NCBI GenBank assembly: GCA_037176725.1
Contig: JAZBRS010000044.1
Coordinates: 5,952,001-6,016,000 of the forward strand
Length of the DNA stretch: 64,000 nt
Source of the DNA: Posidonia oceanica
Lineage: Eukaryota > Streptophyta > Magnoliopsida > Alismatales > Posidoniaceae
Reading direction: 5' to 3'
The notes beneath the pieces were generated by a model. The model was not told the DNA's origin. It was given only the letters and a program-made list of their open reading frames with translations, and ran no database searches. The translations under genes were made by a program, and so were the position numbers. Positions within the stretch are counted from its first letter, which is position 1. Every line of letters begins with the position of its first letter. Below, in pieces: positions 22,277-33,200 of the stretch.

Positions 22277-23252
22277 GATTAGCACATTATTCTTATATGT
22301 TTTATGCCCATATTTATCTCTTTTGTTCATAAATAATATTACTTGAGGTATTTTATGCAATTTGTGTAGGAACTTTGGACCTGAAGAGAAAAGAGGAAAA
22401 GAAGGAGGAAAAATGATAAAAGACAAAAAGAAATGCAAATCCAAGGATAAAAGAAATGGAAATCCGTGCAAGATATTAAATATATCTTTTCCACATGTGT
22501 GAACACGAGGAGTAAGATAAGATAACAGAAGCAACAAAGTTGGAGAAAATTCAGGAACAAGTGGTGCCCCCTAGGCGCTCGACAGCACATCTGGCGCCTC
22601 CCAAGTGCCCAGAGAAGATATTTTGGACTCCGTCTTTGGCAATCATAGAAATATCTTGGAAATATCTTGTAATTGAAATTCAGTTTCCTCATTTGTATCT
22701 GGATTTGTTTATGTGACAGCCAAGCCTTGTAAACCTATAAAAGGGATCCATTGTGTAAACCCTAGGGGGATCCTGAATCTTCTACATTAGGCTTAAGCTT
22801 TCTTCCTCCATTGTTGTAGAGTTCTTCAAGCTATTTTCTGTAATCATGGTATTTCATTAATATACAAGTTCATTTCCATTTTATTAATTATGTCTAGCTC
22901 TTTTCCTTCCCTCTCTTTTATTTTGATGTTTTGCATAATAATGTGTGGCTAAGTTTTTAGATCTAGGGCTTAGATGAAGTTTATGTATGTTCATATTTGT
23001 GATTAAGTCTCTTATAGTCTTCTCTTGCTTAAAATGCTATGATTATGTAGACTGGATGTATATGACATGGATCATTCATTATTCGATAAACTTTGATAGA
23101 TTAATATTGATAACATCTTTTTAATCTATGCTTGGGGAAGAATACTTGGGGGTTGTGTATATAATCGCAGATCTATCATATATCATTTAATTTAGTTTAT
23201 TTTGTGTGATTTTATCTTAGGACTTGATAATCTATGGTGTTTTGCATATAGG
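22277..23252 (+). repeat. 5' LTR of the Athila-like element, truncated by Tat copy 2
   Basis: This 976-bp segment starts TGATTAGCACATT and aligns base for base with 37176-38151. I count about 33 differences by eye, about 25 of them in the first 340 bp. It stops at ATAGG, where the Tat LTR begins. About 300 bp of the LTR end and the primer binding site are missing. Confidence 0.92.
22736..22743 (+). promoter_or_regulatory. TATA box of the Athila-like 5' LTR
   Basis: TATAAAAG in CCTATAAAAGGG, about 460 bp into the LTR. The identical box is at 37636 in the 3' LTR. Confidence 0.7.
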
Positions 23253-25072
23253 TGTTGACACTCCATTTCGACAAGGCTGAATTGGAAGGTCTCTCTGGCG
23301 GCTAGAGAAAAAACTCAAAATTACACCTTTCCCCTCACCCTTCCTTTCAAATCAAAACTCCACCTCAAACCTCAAAACAAAACCTAGAACCACACCCATT
23401 TTCTAACCCAGAAAACCACCCCAAAACCCTCTCAAAACCTGACCCTGAAACCATCCAAGACCTTACCCTAAAAACCATCCAAATGTAGGTCCAAACCCAC
23501 ACCTCTCCCTCTCTTTCCCTCCAAAACAAGCCCAAACTCAACCTAGGATTACACCCCTTTCCCGAACCCAAAAACTAACCAAAAACCATAGGAAAACTCA
23601 CCATCCCTGACTTAACAAACCCACCAAAAATCCTAGAACTTTCAAACCAAAACCATTCCCAAAAGCCCTAGAAAACCTAGGTAAAACTCCCCTTTTTCTA
23701 CACCTTAAAACCCCTCCAAAACCTCCTTGGAATCAGACCAAAACTTCAGAGCTAGCTCCTAAAACCCTAGACTACCCACTCTCCAACTTTCATCCCATTC
23801 CAAGACCTTTAAGACCTTCATTTGCCCTAATTATCCTTTTCTCTCTCCGGGATTATCATTTTCTCTCTCCTCTCTCTCTCCTGATTATCATCTCTCTTTT
23901 CATCCCCTTCTTGCCCTTTTTCCTGCCTGGCTGTGGGTCCTCTTTGTGCTTCTATCCCTTCTCTATCTTATTCCTATTTTTACTTTATTTTTAGCTTTTT
24001 CCCTGAATTTTAAAAAATCATTTTCTCTCCCTTCTATTTCTCCCTTTTTCCATTTCCTTCCTCCTTCTCTTTTCCTTTTCTTTCTTTTGCTAAAATCCAT
24101 AAAAGCCCTAAAAATCTGTAAAACTCCAAAACATAAGAGAAACAAATCAGAACTCTAAGAAAACAATTTAAAAACATTAAACAAACAATTAAAAACTTAA
24201 ACCTAATTAAATCAAGCTAAAAAGAAAATCAAGCATGCAGACTAAAAAATACAAAACAAACCAAAAGAAAATACCGTAAAATCAAGAAAAAAAAAACTAA
24301 AACAAAATCAAAACCCACCAAAGGTAAAAACCCCATCAAGATAATTAAAAAGCAAACCTTAAAGAAAAGAGGGGGGTAAAACAATTAAGAACACTAAGAT
24401 AAACAATTAATGAAAGAAAAAGCCTAACCTAACAAACCTAAGAAAAAAAAACAACTTAAGGACTTAATTGAAAAGAAAATGAAGAACACATTAAAAAGAC
24501 TTAAAAAACACTTAATCAGACAAGAGAAACCCAATTAAAAAACATCAAGAAAAATCAACAAATAAAAATCAAAAACCTAATCCCAAAAGACTTAAGAAAA
24601 GAAAACCCTAAAAGACTAAAACTAAAAGCCCAAAACCCATTCCAATTAATACGAAAATAAATCCTAAAAAATCCTAATTAATATCCTAAATGCTTAACAA
24701 GAAAAACACAATTTTGAAAACAATTTAAAAGATTTAACAAACACTTAATCAAATGGAAAACAAATTAAGAACAAAACAAAACCCTAAAACCCTAATCAAG
24801 CCCAAAACACACTAATTAACCCAAAACAGTCATTAAAAAAATCTAATTAAAATCCTAACTCACAACACAACCTTTCTAGTATTTTTACTTATTTTTAATT
24901 TATTTTTCCTAATTTTATTTCCTCACTTTTCCCTCTCTTTCTTCCTTCTTTCCCATTTTTCTTTCCCTTGTTCCTTTACTAGGCCCGTCAGCCCGTTTCC
25001 CCCTTTTCTTCCTTATTTCTTTTTTCTTTTTTTCGGCCCACAGCCCGTTTGCCCCTCCTCTTTCCCTCCTTC

Positions 25073-25113
25073 TCTTCTTCTTCTTCTTCTTCTTCTTCTT
25101 CTTCTTCTTCTTC
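25073..25113 (+). repeat. (TTC)n microsatellite in LTR of Tat copy 2
   Basis: About 13 uninterrupted TTC units occur here. No equivalent expansion is seen in the copy 1 LTR. Confidence 0.9.
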
Positions 25114-28029
25114 CATTCTTCTTCTCCTCCTCTCACAAAAAACGACAGCCAACACCTCTCCCTCATTGGTTTTTTTTTTCAAACCTTCACCTGACAGCCA
25201 CCTTGACTTCCCAGCACTCCCCACTACCCACGACCTCCATCACCACCTTGCCCTGTGGCCTGAAATCAAGGACAAAGACCCATGCCCTCTCCCATTGACC
25301 ACTGAAAACCAGCAGACTTTGAAGGAACAAAACGGAAATTTTGGATCCAAAAAAAGGGGTTCAGCTTACACACTTGAAAACATGAAGTCTCCAGCTCTCT
25401 CACCCTTCTTCCAGAACCCAAAAATACCTTGAATCCTTCCCGGAATCGACCTCCAAAGCCTTCAGCACCCAACACCTTCCAGACCGACCATCTCCATTGA
25501 AAATCCACCACCACGAGCCTCCTAAAATCCCAGAACCTTGCCATCAGACTCACCAAGCAACCACCTTTCCGAGCCACCCAAAGTCGCGTCCTAAAACCTC
25601 CCATACTCCTCGCAGTCCACTATAAACACTTGGGTCCCCTTTTTACCCAAAAACTTCAAACCTCCATAACTTCTTCCACACTCAGTGAAATCCACTTCCG
25701 TTTCCTCCCACGCACTCCCCAGACAACCACCTAGCCGCCCGTACCCTTGGCTCGGCCTGGAACGCCGCACAACGCCGCATCCACCTCGGCCTTCACAGCA
25801 AAGCCTCTGCTGAACCAGATCTCGCCCTGGGCTGTAGAACGCGCTCCCGATTGCTCCGTCATCTTCCTTGGACCTCCGGCGACGCCCCTGAACCTCCCCA
25901 GCACCAGTAGCCGCCGTCCTCCGCCGTCTCCACCTCCCTCCGGCAGGCCGAAATCCTCCTGGATGGGTGGCCTCTTCCAGCGCGCGTGAAGGGTGAAGCA
26001 ACCCTCCCCCGGATTCTCCTCTTCTCCCTCTTGCTCCTCGGTCTTTCCCCGAGGGTTTTCATCGCCTGTGCCGCCCGCACGACCTCGCCAAAGTCATCAT
26101 CTTCTCCAGCGCCGGCCACCCCCGCAGCAGCCGTCGCACGCCGTCTGGTCGCCCTACGCTCCGCCGCAAGCCTCCGCAGCCTCCGTCGCACCCCACTGCT
26201 CACTCCCCACGCTCTGCCGCCCCGCACCGCCCCTTCCCTGCCGGTCCAGAGCAACCGCCGGTGAAGCTCCGGCAGCCACTCCTCCACTGTAAGCATCCCT
26301 CCGTTCTTTTATTTTTTTTGTTAACTTAGTATATTTTCTTGCATTGCATTCTTGCCATTTTAAGTTTTTAATATTGCGTTTAGGTCCTGATCAGTTAAGA
26401 CTTATGTTATATTGAATTTAGAACCATGCTAAATTGCGTAATGTATTTCTGCTTTTCTGTATTTTCAATCCGGTCCTTTTATTGTGCTGTTTAGTTATAA
26501 AATTTTATGCTTCAGCCCCTTTGGTTTCAATTTTTGCACATAGGTCCTGCAGTAGGTCATTTAATTTAAATGCATGAACTTTACCTTATAATATTGCATT
26601 CTGTGTCCCTGTATTTTACTGTTTTTGCATTTAGGTCCCATGCACTGTAGTAACTTAGGGTTTATTTCCTTATTTTGCATACTGCATTGCACATTTTCCC
26701 ATATGTTTTCTCATTTTTGCATGTAGGTCCTTTTAAATGCACAGTAGTCATTTTGCATGCATATTTAGCTTATTAAATTGCATTTTTCCCCCTGCATTTT
26801 TAAAAAATTGCACATCAGTCCTTTATCTGTGATTTCAGAGCATATTTTGCATACTAAATTGCATTTTTGACCTTGCATGATTTCAAAATGACACATAGGT
26901 CCTTTGCATCATTATAAAATCATGTAAAATGCCTGTTTTGCCCTTAAAATTGCATTTTAGCTCCCACGTTTGCAAAATTGCATGTAGGCCCTCCACTTGC
27001 ATTCCCAGACTCCCCAGAACCCTGTTTTCTGGAAAAATTGCATTTTAGACCCTGGAGTTTTTCAAAATTGCATTTTGCTTGCCATTTGCTTTCAAAACTT
27101 CCTCTGATGCATACCCACTTTTCAAAATATCATTCTAGGCCCAGTCTTTTGCAAAACTGCATGCAATCCCTCCTGTTTCCAAAATCGCTGCTTGTAGAGC
27201 CCCATCTTTTTCAAAACTCTAGATTTAACCCCCTTTTCTTTTTGAAAATGCAGTTGAATCCCTGTTTTTCCCAAAATTCTCCTTCTTGTCTTTTCTTGCT
27301 TCTGCATGCATTCTGCATTCATTTAGCTTTGCATTAAGCATCCCTTTACACACACTAAGTCCCTTTAGCTCCCTTTCACCTGGGAGGACCTTTTGCACAC
27401 CCCTAGGACCTCCTGAGCACTTAGATCTGCTCTTCTCCCCTGTTCTGGCACTCCTGCCTTGAAGCTGCGATATCTTCCAATTCGACCGTTGGATCTTCTC
27501 AAACAAGCTGCCCAGGCGACCACGGCGAAGCGCTCTTCAGCATGGACCCTGCAGATTTCAGATCAGGCCCCAGGATTCCCAGGTATGTCCTCCCGAACCC
27601 CTGCATTGCATTCATTAGCATGCCATTTGCATAGTTTGCTTTGTTTTCGCTTTCCGTCTCTTTGAGCATGTAGAATAGGACCTCCCTTTCCTGTCTATCA
27701 ACTCAGATCCCCGTTTCGCGTACTCTTGGGTGTTTTGTGTTGTGTTTTCCCTGGATTCACCACTTATTGCGACTTTCTTCCCCCTTTTCCACGATCCGAT
27801 TGCGCCGCGAGCTTTGGGCAGCGTGCGAGACACATCGTGGGGCGGTTTAGTGGGAAATGGTCACAAAGCAGTGGTAATCCCTCCACTTGCTTGTTCTCCC
27901 TAGTGTAGGTCTTCACACCTACTCTGCGTGGCCCTCAAACAGTGTCTGTTCTCACACACACACCGTTTGTCCCTCCCTTCGCTTTTCTTGTCCTCTCTCT
28001 TTTCATTTGCATCTGCATGGTTTTGCCGA

Positions 28030-28380
28030 GGTTTTATTCCGTCTTTTGGCACTATTTTGCGTGCCCGCTTTCGCTTTTGGCACCGTTTCGCGTGCCCGCT
28101 TTGTTTTTGGCACCGTTTCGCGTGCCCGCTTTGTTTTTGGCACCATTTTGCATGCCCGCTCTCATCTTTGGCACCGTTCTGCGTGCCTGCTTTGCTTTTG
28201 CGTCGTTTTACGTGCTCGCTTTCGTTTTGGCACCGTTTCGCGTGCCCGCCTCGTCCTTTGCACCGTTTTGCGTGCCGCCTTGCTTTTTCGCTCGTTTTGC
28301 ATGCTGATCTTGTCTTTTTGCACCGTTTCGCATGCCATTTTCGTTTCTTGCCTCGTTTTGCGCATTTTATGCCGTTTTCT
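28030..28380 (+). repeat. ~31-bp minisatellite inside LTR of Tat copy 2
   Basis: About 11 copies of the GGCACCGTTTCGCGTGCCCG type unit are present. They are homologous to, but fewer than, the 27-29 copies at 16838-17700. Confidence 0.88.
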
Positions 28381-28897
28381 CTTGCATGTCGATCGCATTG
28401 CATGGTTTTGCCGTTGTTTTGCTTTTTTCGCTTGCATTTGCATATAGGGCTGTGATGCTTACTGCCTGGAGTTCTCACGAGCCCGGTTTCGCCCGGTTCG
28501 GAATACAGACAGTGCTGCTGAGCGCCTAGATAGCACGTTTACTTCCTTGCTTTGCATTCCACCACTTAGAGCACACCTTGAGCACTCATTCAGGCATTCA
28601 TTGGCATTTAGGCATTCAAACCTGCATTTCCCTGCGTATGCGAGCGTAAGCCTAGAAAGACCGATTCTCGGGTGTGTCGGGGGTGCCTAACACCTTCCCC
28701 GCGCGTAACAGGAGTCCTTGCCCAGTCTTTTGGCCCGCAATGACCATATCGCCCTTATCCTAGGCATGAGTCATCTCATTTGCATTCATTTGCATTTGTT
28801 TTCCTTTGCATTGCTTTGCTTTGCATTTCTTACTTGGTTTTGCGTGTTAATTCACGCATTTCCCCTGGTTTTCCTTGTCTCCCGATAATAGACACGG

Positions 28898-28908
28898 TGG
28901 CGACTCTG
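28898..28908 (+). other. Primer-binding-site-like word inside U5 of LTR copy 2
   Basis: TGGCGACTCTG lies about 124 bp before the true primer binding site and shares its first nine bases. It has an equivalent in the other LTR at 18222. Confidence 0.6.
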
Positions 28909-29021
28909 ATTTGTCTTATCTTCCTCTTTTCTCCTCGATTTTAAGTGTTTTCGAGTTGAGCCTCTTCCTCGGATCAATCGCCGCTAATAGTAAGCCTGAT
29001 TTCTGATTGGGATTACTATAG

Positions 29022-29040
29022 TGGCGACTCCGCTGGGGAT
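29022..29040 (+). promoter_or_regulatory. tRNA primer binding site of Tat copy 2
   Basis: TGGCGACTCCGCTGGGGAT lies one base after the LTR end. This form is typical of Tat-lineage elements and, for Ogre, was described as complementary to an arginine tRNA 3' end. The tRNA assignment is from memory and not derived here. Confidence 0.85.
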
Positions 29041-30200
29041 GTCAGACTCTGGCTTTCGTTCCTGGCTTTTTCGCTTGCATATTTTGCAGCCTTGTCTGCC
29101 TTTTGTGCCTTCTTTACCTGTTTTGCTCGCTTTTCTGTGCAAACTCCTAGCGAGTCGCCTCGTGGCTACTCTGCCAAGGTTTTGCACCTCCTTTGCCTTG
29201 GTTTGTGCTCTATTTTGCTTTGCTATGCCTCTGTTGCTTGCTTACTTGCTTGTTTCCTTGCTTCTACTCTTACTTGCTTTACAGCTTACCTGTCTTTACT
29301 TCCCTTGTCTTGCTTGCTTATTATTGCTTCATTTCTTGCGCAATACATGTCTACATACTTGTTTGGCAACAATGCATGCTTTTTGAATGATGAATGCTTT
29401 CTTTTACACACTTGCTATGTCACTACACACTCACATGCCTTGCATATATGCCTTTTGACATGATGAATGCTTTTTCTTCACTATCATGCTCACAAACACC
29501 TGCACATGCCATGCACTTGCCTTTTGCTGTGTTGTATGTTGTTTGCTTGCCAGATTTGGTTGATTTTCTTCCCTTTCGCACATGCCATGCCTAGGATAGT
29601 AGAGACTTGTCTGCTCTCCCCGTGGTTAACTAAAAATGGCAAGTAAAAAGAATTTCTAGGAGCAACTAGAGACTTCAAACAATCCTTCACCCCTTTGGTT
29701 AATAAAATGTGCAAGATAAAAGACTCTAATCATTTGCATAAGCATCATATAGGGCATGCATCTTCTCATCTGAGTCCACCTATTAGTCTGCGAAGGATAG
29801 TCCCGACTTCTTGTTCCACTGCTTTGGGCATGGTGCAAGTCAGTCGGTCTGTCCCCCTTTTTGTCCAGGGGTCGTGTCGGTGTTAGTAGAGGGTACCACC
29901 CACGCCTCGGCGGGGTTGAGGCCACCAACACACCACCCTGTCATTACCTGAGCTCTGGGCCAGGAGTTAGGCAGGGAACCCACTTTTCTGACCTGAGTCG
30001 GTGACCCGTACACCCAGGGATACCCGAAGTAGACCACCTGTTAAGAAACACTAGATAAGTTGAGGAGGGCATACTAGAAAGCATACATATCATTCATGCC
30101 ATCTAACTTAACTCATTTGCATCCATCTTTTCAGTTTCTAATTCCTGTTTTCTTCTGTTTGTGTCCCAATGATCGGTAAGCGAGTTCCCCTTGCTAGAGC
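29041..30200 (+). other. Untranslated leader of Tat copy 2
   Basis: Over 1.1 kb lies between the primer binding site and the gag frame. The first part is rich in TTGC words and pyrimidines. The second part (about 29880-30040) is GC-richer. No gene is supported; open frames here are short and compositional. Confidence 0.6.
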
Positions 30201-33200
30201 TTGAGTACCGACCTTTGTTGGCACCCCTGTTGCGACTTTATTCGCGACCATTCCCCTTCTGAGCTATCCGCCCTTACGACGATAGCTCCTATTAGGAATC
30301 GCCGTTTGCATACCCGTCACAGCCCTATTCTCACACGCTCTAGGTCAGCAGTGGCCCAGTACGTCAGTGAGCCTCTCTTTACTCCTGTCACGGAGGGTGT
30401 TTCCATTCCGGCCCCTTCGGTTGCTCCTTCTGTCCCTCTTGTTCCCCCTCCGACGCCAGGGTTTCCTCCTCTGACGTCTCTAGGTTCTCAGTACGTCCCG
30501 GGACAGTGGCAAGCATCTCTTCCTCCGGATCCGGTCGTCGAGTCTATCTTGATGACCGTTACTCGCGCTTCGGAGACGCCACTGCCCCCTCCATCCCAGG
30601 GATACGTCGCCTTTGACATCCCTTCTACCGCTGTTGCGATTTTTACTGTAGAACCTGTTCCTCTCGGACAATCTGTGTCCGTGCCATTTGCTTCTCAACC
30701 TTCGCCAGCACTGCACTTCAGCGTTCCCGCTGCCGAGACGCCTGAGGCGTAGTACCAGCACCTGATGGAGCTTGCCCAGAGACTGCAGGGCATGGCTCTA
30801 TCGGTTCGTCCTCCCTGTGCTCCTGTCGTTCCTGAGGTTCCTTTGAGGCCAGCTCCTGCATTTCATGCATCTACCTCTACACCTCCGCCCCGACCATCAT
30901 CTCAACTGCTCACGGTTCCGACGATGGGGGCCCGTTTACCGCCTCCTTCTGCACAACACTTAGCACAGCATGCTCCTCTTCCCCCTGGTGGTCAGTCCTT
31001 TGGACCGGCTGGAGCCCAGTACCTCACTAGCTCGCTGTCTGGCAACCCGCCTGTACAGCAACTGGTGCTCCGTCATCCTACCCCTATCACAGCACAGCAT
31101 GGCATCTACTCTTCTCCTTTGCATCAAGTCCAGCATCCTGCATACACTCCTGCATACACAGTTCCCCAGCACGGATACGCCGGCCATCCCGTTGCTCCAT
31201 CAGGCGACGCTATGGTAGATCTGGAGGAGCACTTAGGTGCGACCCATTCGGCGTATGTGCTCACTACCCCTGCTGATCCCTCTCCTACAGCAGCAATTCC
31301 AGACCCCATCAATAACCGGATGGACGTCTTGGAGAAGGCACTACGACTAGTGCAGGGTACTGAGCACCAGACCTACCAATTTCGGGACCTCTGCTGCTTT
31401 CCAGAGGCGGTACTCCCTTCGAAGTTCAAAATTCCAGACTTCGAGAAATATAATGGTAGGGGCTGCCCCGTAGCACACCTGAAGGCGTATTGCGGTGATC
31501 TCGCTCAGCTTTAGGCTGACGAGAGGTTGTTGATCCGCCTGTTCCAGAAGAGTTTGACCGGGCTGGCACTCAAGTGGTTTACATCGCTTGATATGTCAGC
31601 CATCAAGACTTGGAACGACCTTAGTCAGGCGTTCCTGGAACAATACTCCTTCAACCTCGACCTAGTCCCAAAGCGGGCGGACTTGATCGCAATCAAGCAG
31701 AATTCCGGCGAGCCATTCGGGGAGTACGTCGGCCATTGGCGCGCCCTTGCCTCTCAGGTTCGAGATAGATCCTCTGACGAGGAGTCTATCGAGATCGTTA
31801 TCAAAGGGGCGCAGCCGTCTCTCGGGGCTCTGCTTAGCATCCAACCAGTCACTACTTTTGCGGCACTCATCAGAGCTAGAGCGCGCGTAGAGAGTTCTTT
31901 GCGGAGTGGCAACTTCCTAGCTCTCTCTACGTTCGCTAAGCAGGTGGTGATCAGCAGCAACAGTGCCAACAGCAGCGCCTCCAACAACAACAACAGCGGC
32001 AGCAGCAACAACCGCCCGAAGAGGAAAGACTCGCCGAAAACCGCTGTTGCATTCGTCGACTCCCCTGCTGTGCCTGTTTGCTTGCCATCTCGGCCTACCC
32101 CAGCTCAAGTGGTGTATGCTCCTGCACCTAGGAATCCACCCACACCACAAATCACAACCACTGCTAGACCGGTCTACCCTGCCGCACCGGTTCAGCAAGG
32201 CTCATACCAGAGGCAAAGAAGGCCACTCACTGAGAAGCGGAAATTCGCCCCACTGGTGGAACCGCTCACGGTCATCTTGCCAAAGGTTGCATCGCTCTTG
32301 AAATTCCCGGAAGTTCGTCCGCCCCCAAATCCTTTGCCGCATTGGTTTAGGCCGGACCTCTTCTGCAATTTCCATCGAAGCACCGGGCATTCGACGGACA
32401 ATTGCTTCTCCCTGCGGAACGCAATTCAGGATCTGATCGAATCCGGAACGATTGTGATTGACACGCACGAGGCATCCACTCAAGCACACACACATGCATC
32501 TGCACATTCAGCTGTTCCCCCTCATACTGGCATCATCCGCCAACCCCTACCAGAGCACACTTATTCGGCGGGGGCTGGAACCTCAGGCATTGACTCTGTC
32601 TTCCCTTCTGGGCCTGCTACCTCTGTGGTAGACCCTTCTGATCTCATCTTTGATATCTCTGAGCCTTTCCCTGTGAACCTCTATCTTGCGGCAGTTGCCG
32701 GCTCCGAGTCGGGAGTTCACACGATCCGACCGCGTGCCAGGCCGGAGCGCCCCTTCGCGCCCCCTACTGTGCTTCCTCGGGCTCAATCCCCTGTACACCT
32801 CCTAGCTAGGGCCCAGCCTAGATCCCCCGTCCACCTCTTAGGGCGACCTCAGCTAGAATCTCCTGTACACCTCCTAGGCAGACCTCAACCTGCCCCAGCC
32901 TTCCCACCCCAACAACCATACCCTCTAGGTAGACCTCAACACCTAGTAGGTCCCCCTGTAACCCCTCCTGTGCTCGCAGCACATGCTCCGGTGGTTATTG
33001 ACTTAACCCTGGACACCCATCGCGTCCCTTACAGCTACGCCACAAAAATGTGTGCGGAAGTAACGCGATCGGGGAGGGTCTACAGGCCCCCAGCACCGGC
33101 AATTAGGTCAAATCACCCTGAACCTGCTATGCCCCCACCCTCTAGCCAACCCATAGCAGACCCAACCCCAAATCAATCCGTAGCAAGCCAAATCCCTGCC

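Larger units (their letters stand above)
23253..29020 (+). repeat. 5' LTR of Tat copy 2 (~5.77 kb)
   Basis: It starts TGTTGACACTCC and ends TTACTATA, one base before the primer binding site. A C-to-T change of the expected CA end would explain the TA. Layout equals the copy 1 LTR: an A-rich part (about 24110-24880), a pyrimidine part with (TTC)n, a C-rich part (25050-26290), a TTGCAT-rich part (26340-27330), a short minisatellite (28030-28380) and a conserved end. LTRs of this size are known for Tat/Ogre-type elements. Confidence 0.9.

Noticed and set aside
25049..26296. Overlapping plus- and minus-strand ORFs in the C-rich part of LTR copy 2
   Set aside because: Low-complexity composition (TTC repeat, GC-rich stretch), not conserved with LTR copy 1.
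27887..28529. ORFs of 120-190 codons in LTR copy 2
   Set aside because: Same minisatellite, shorter version; overlapping frames on both strands and no domain.
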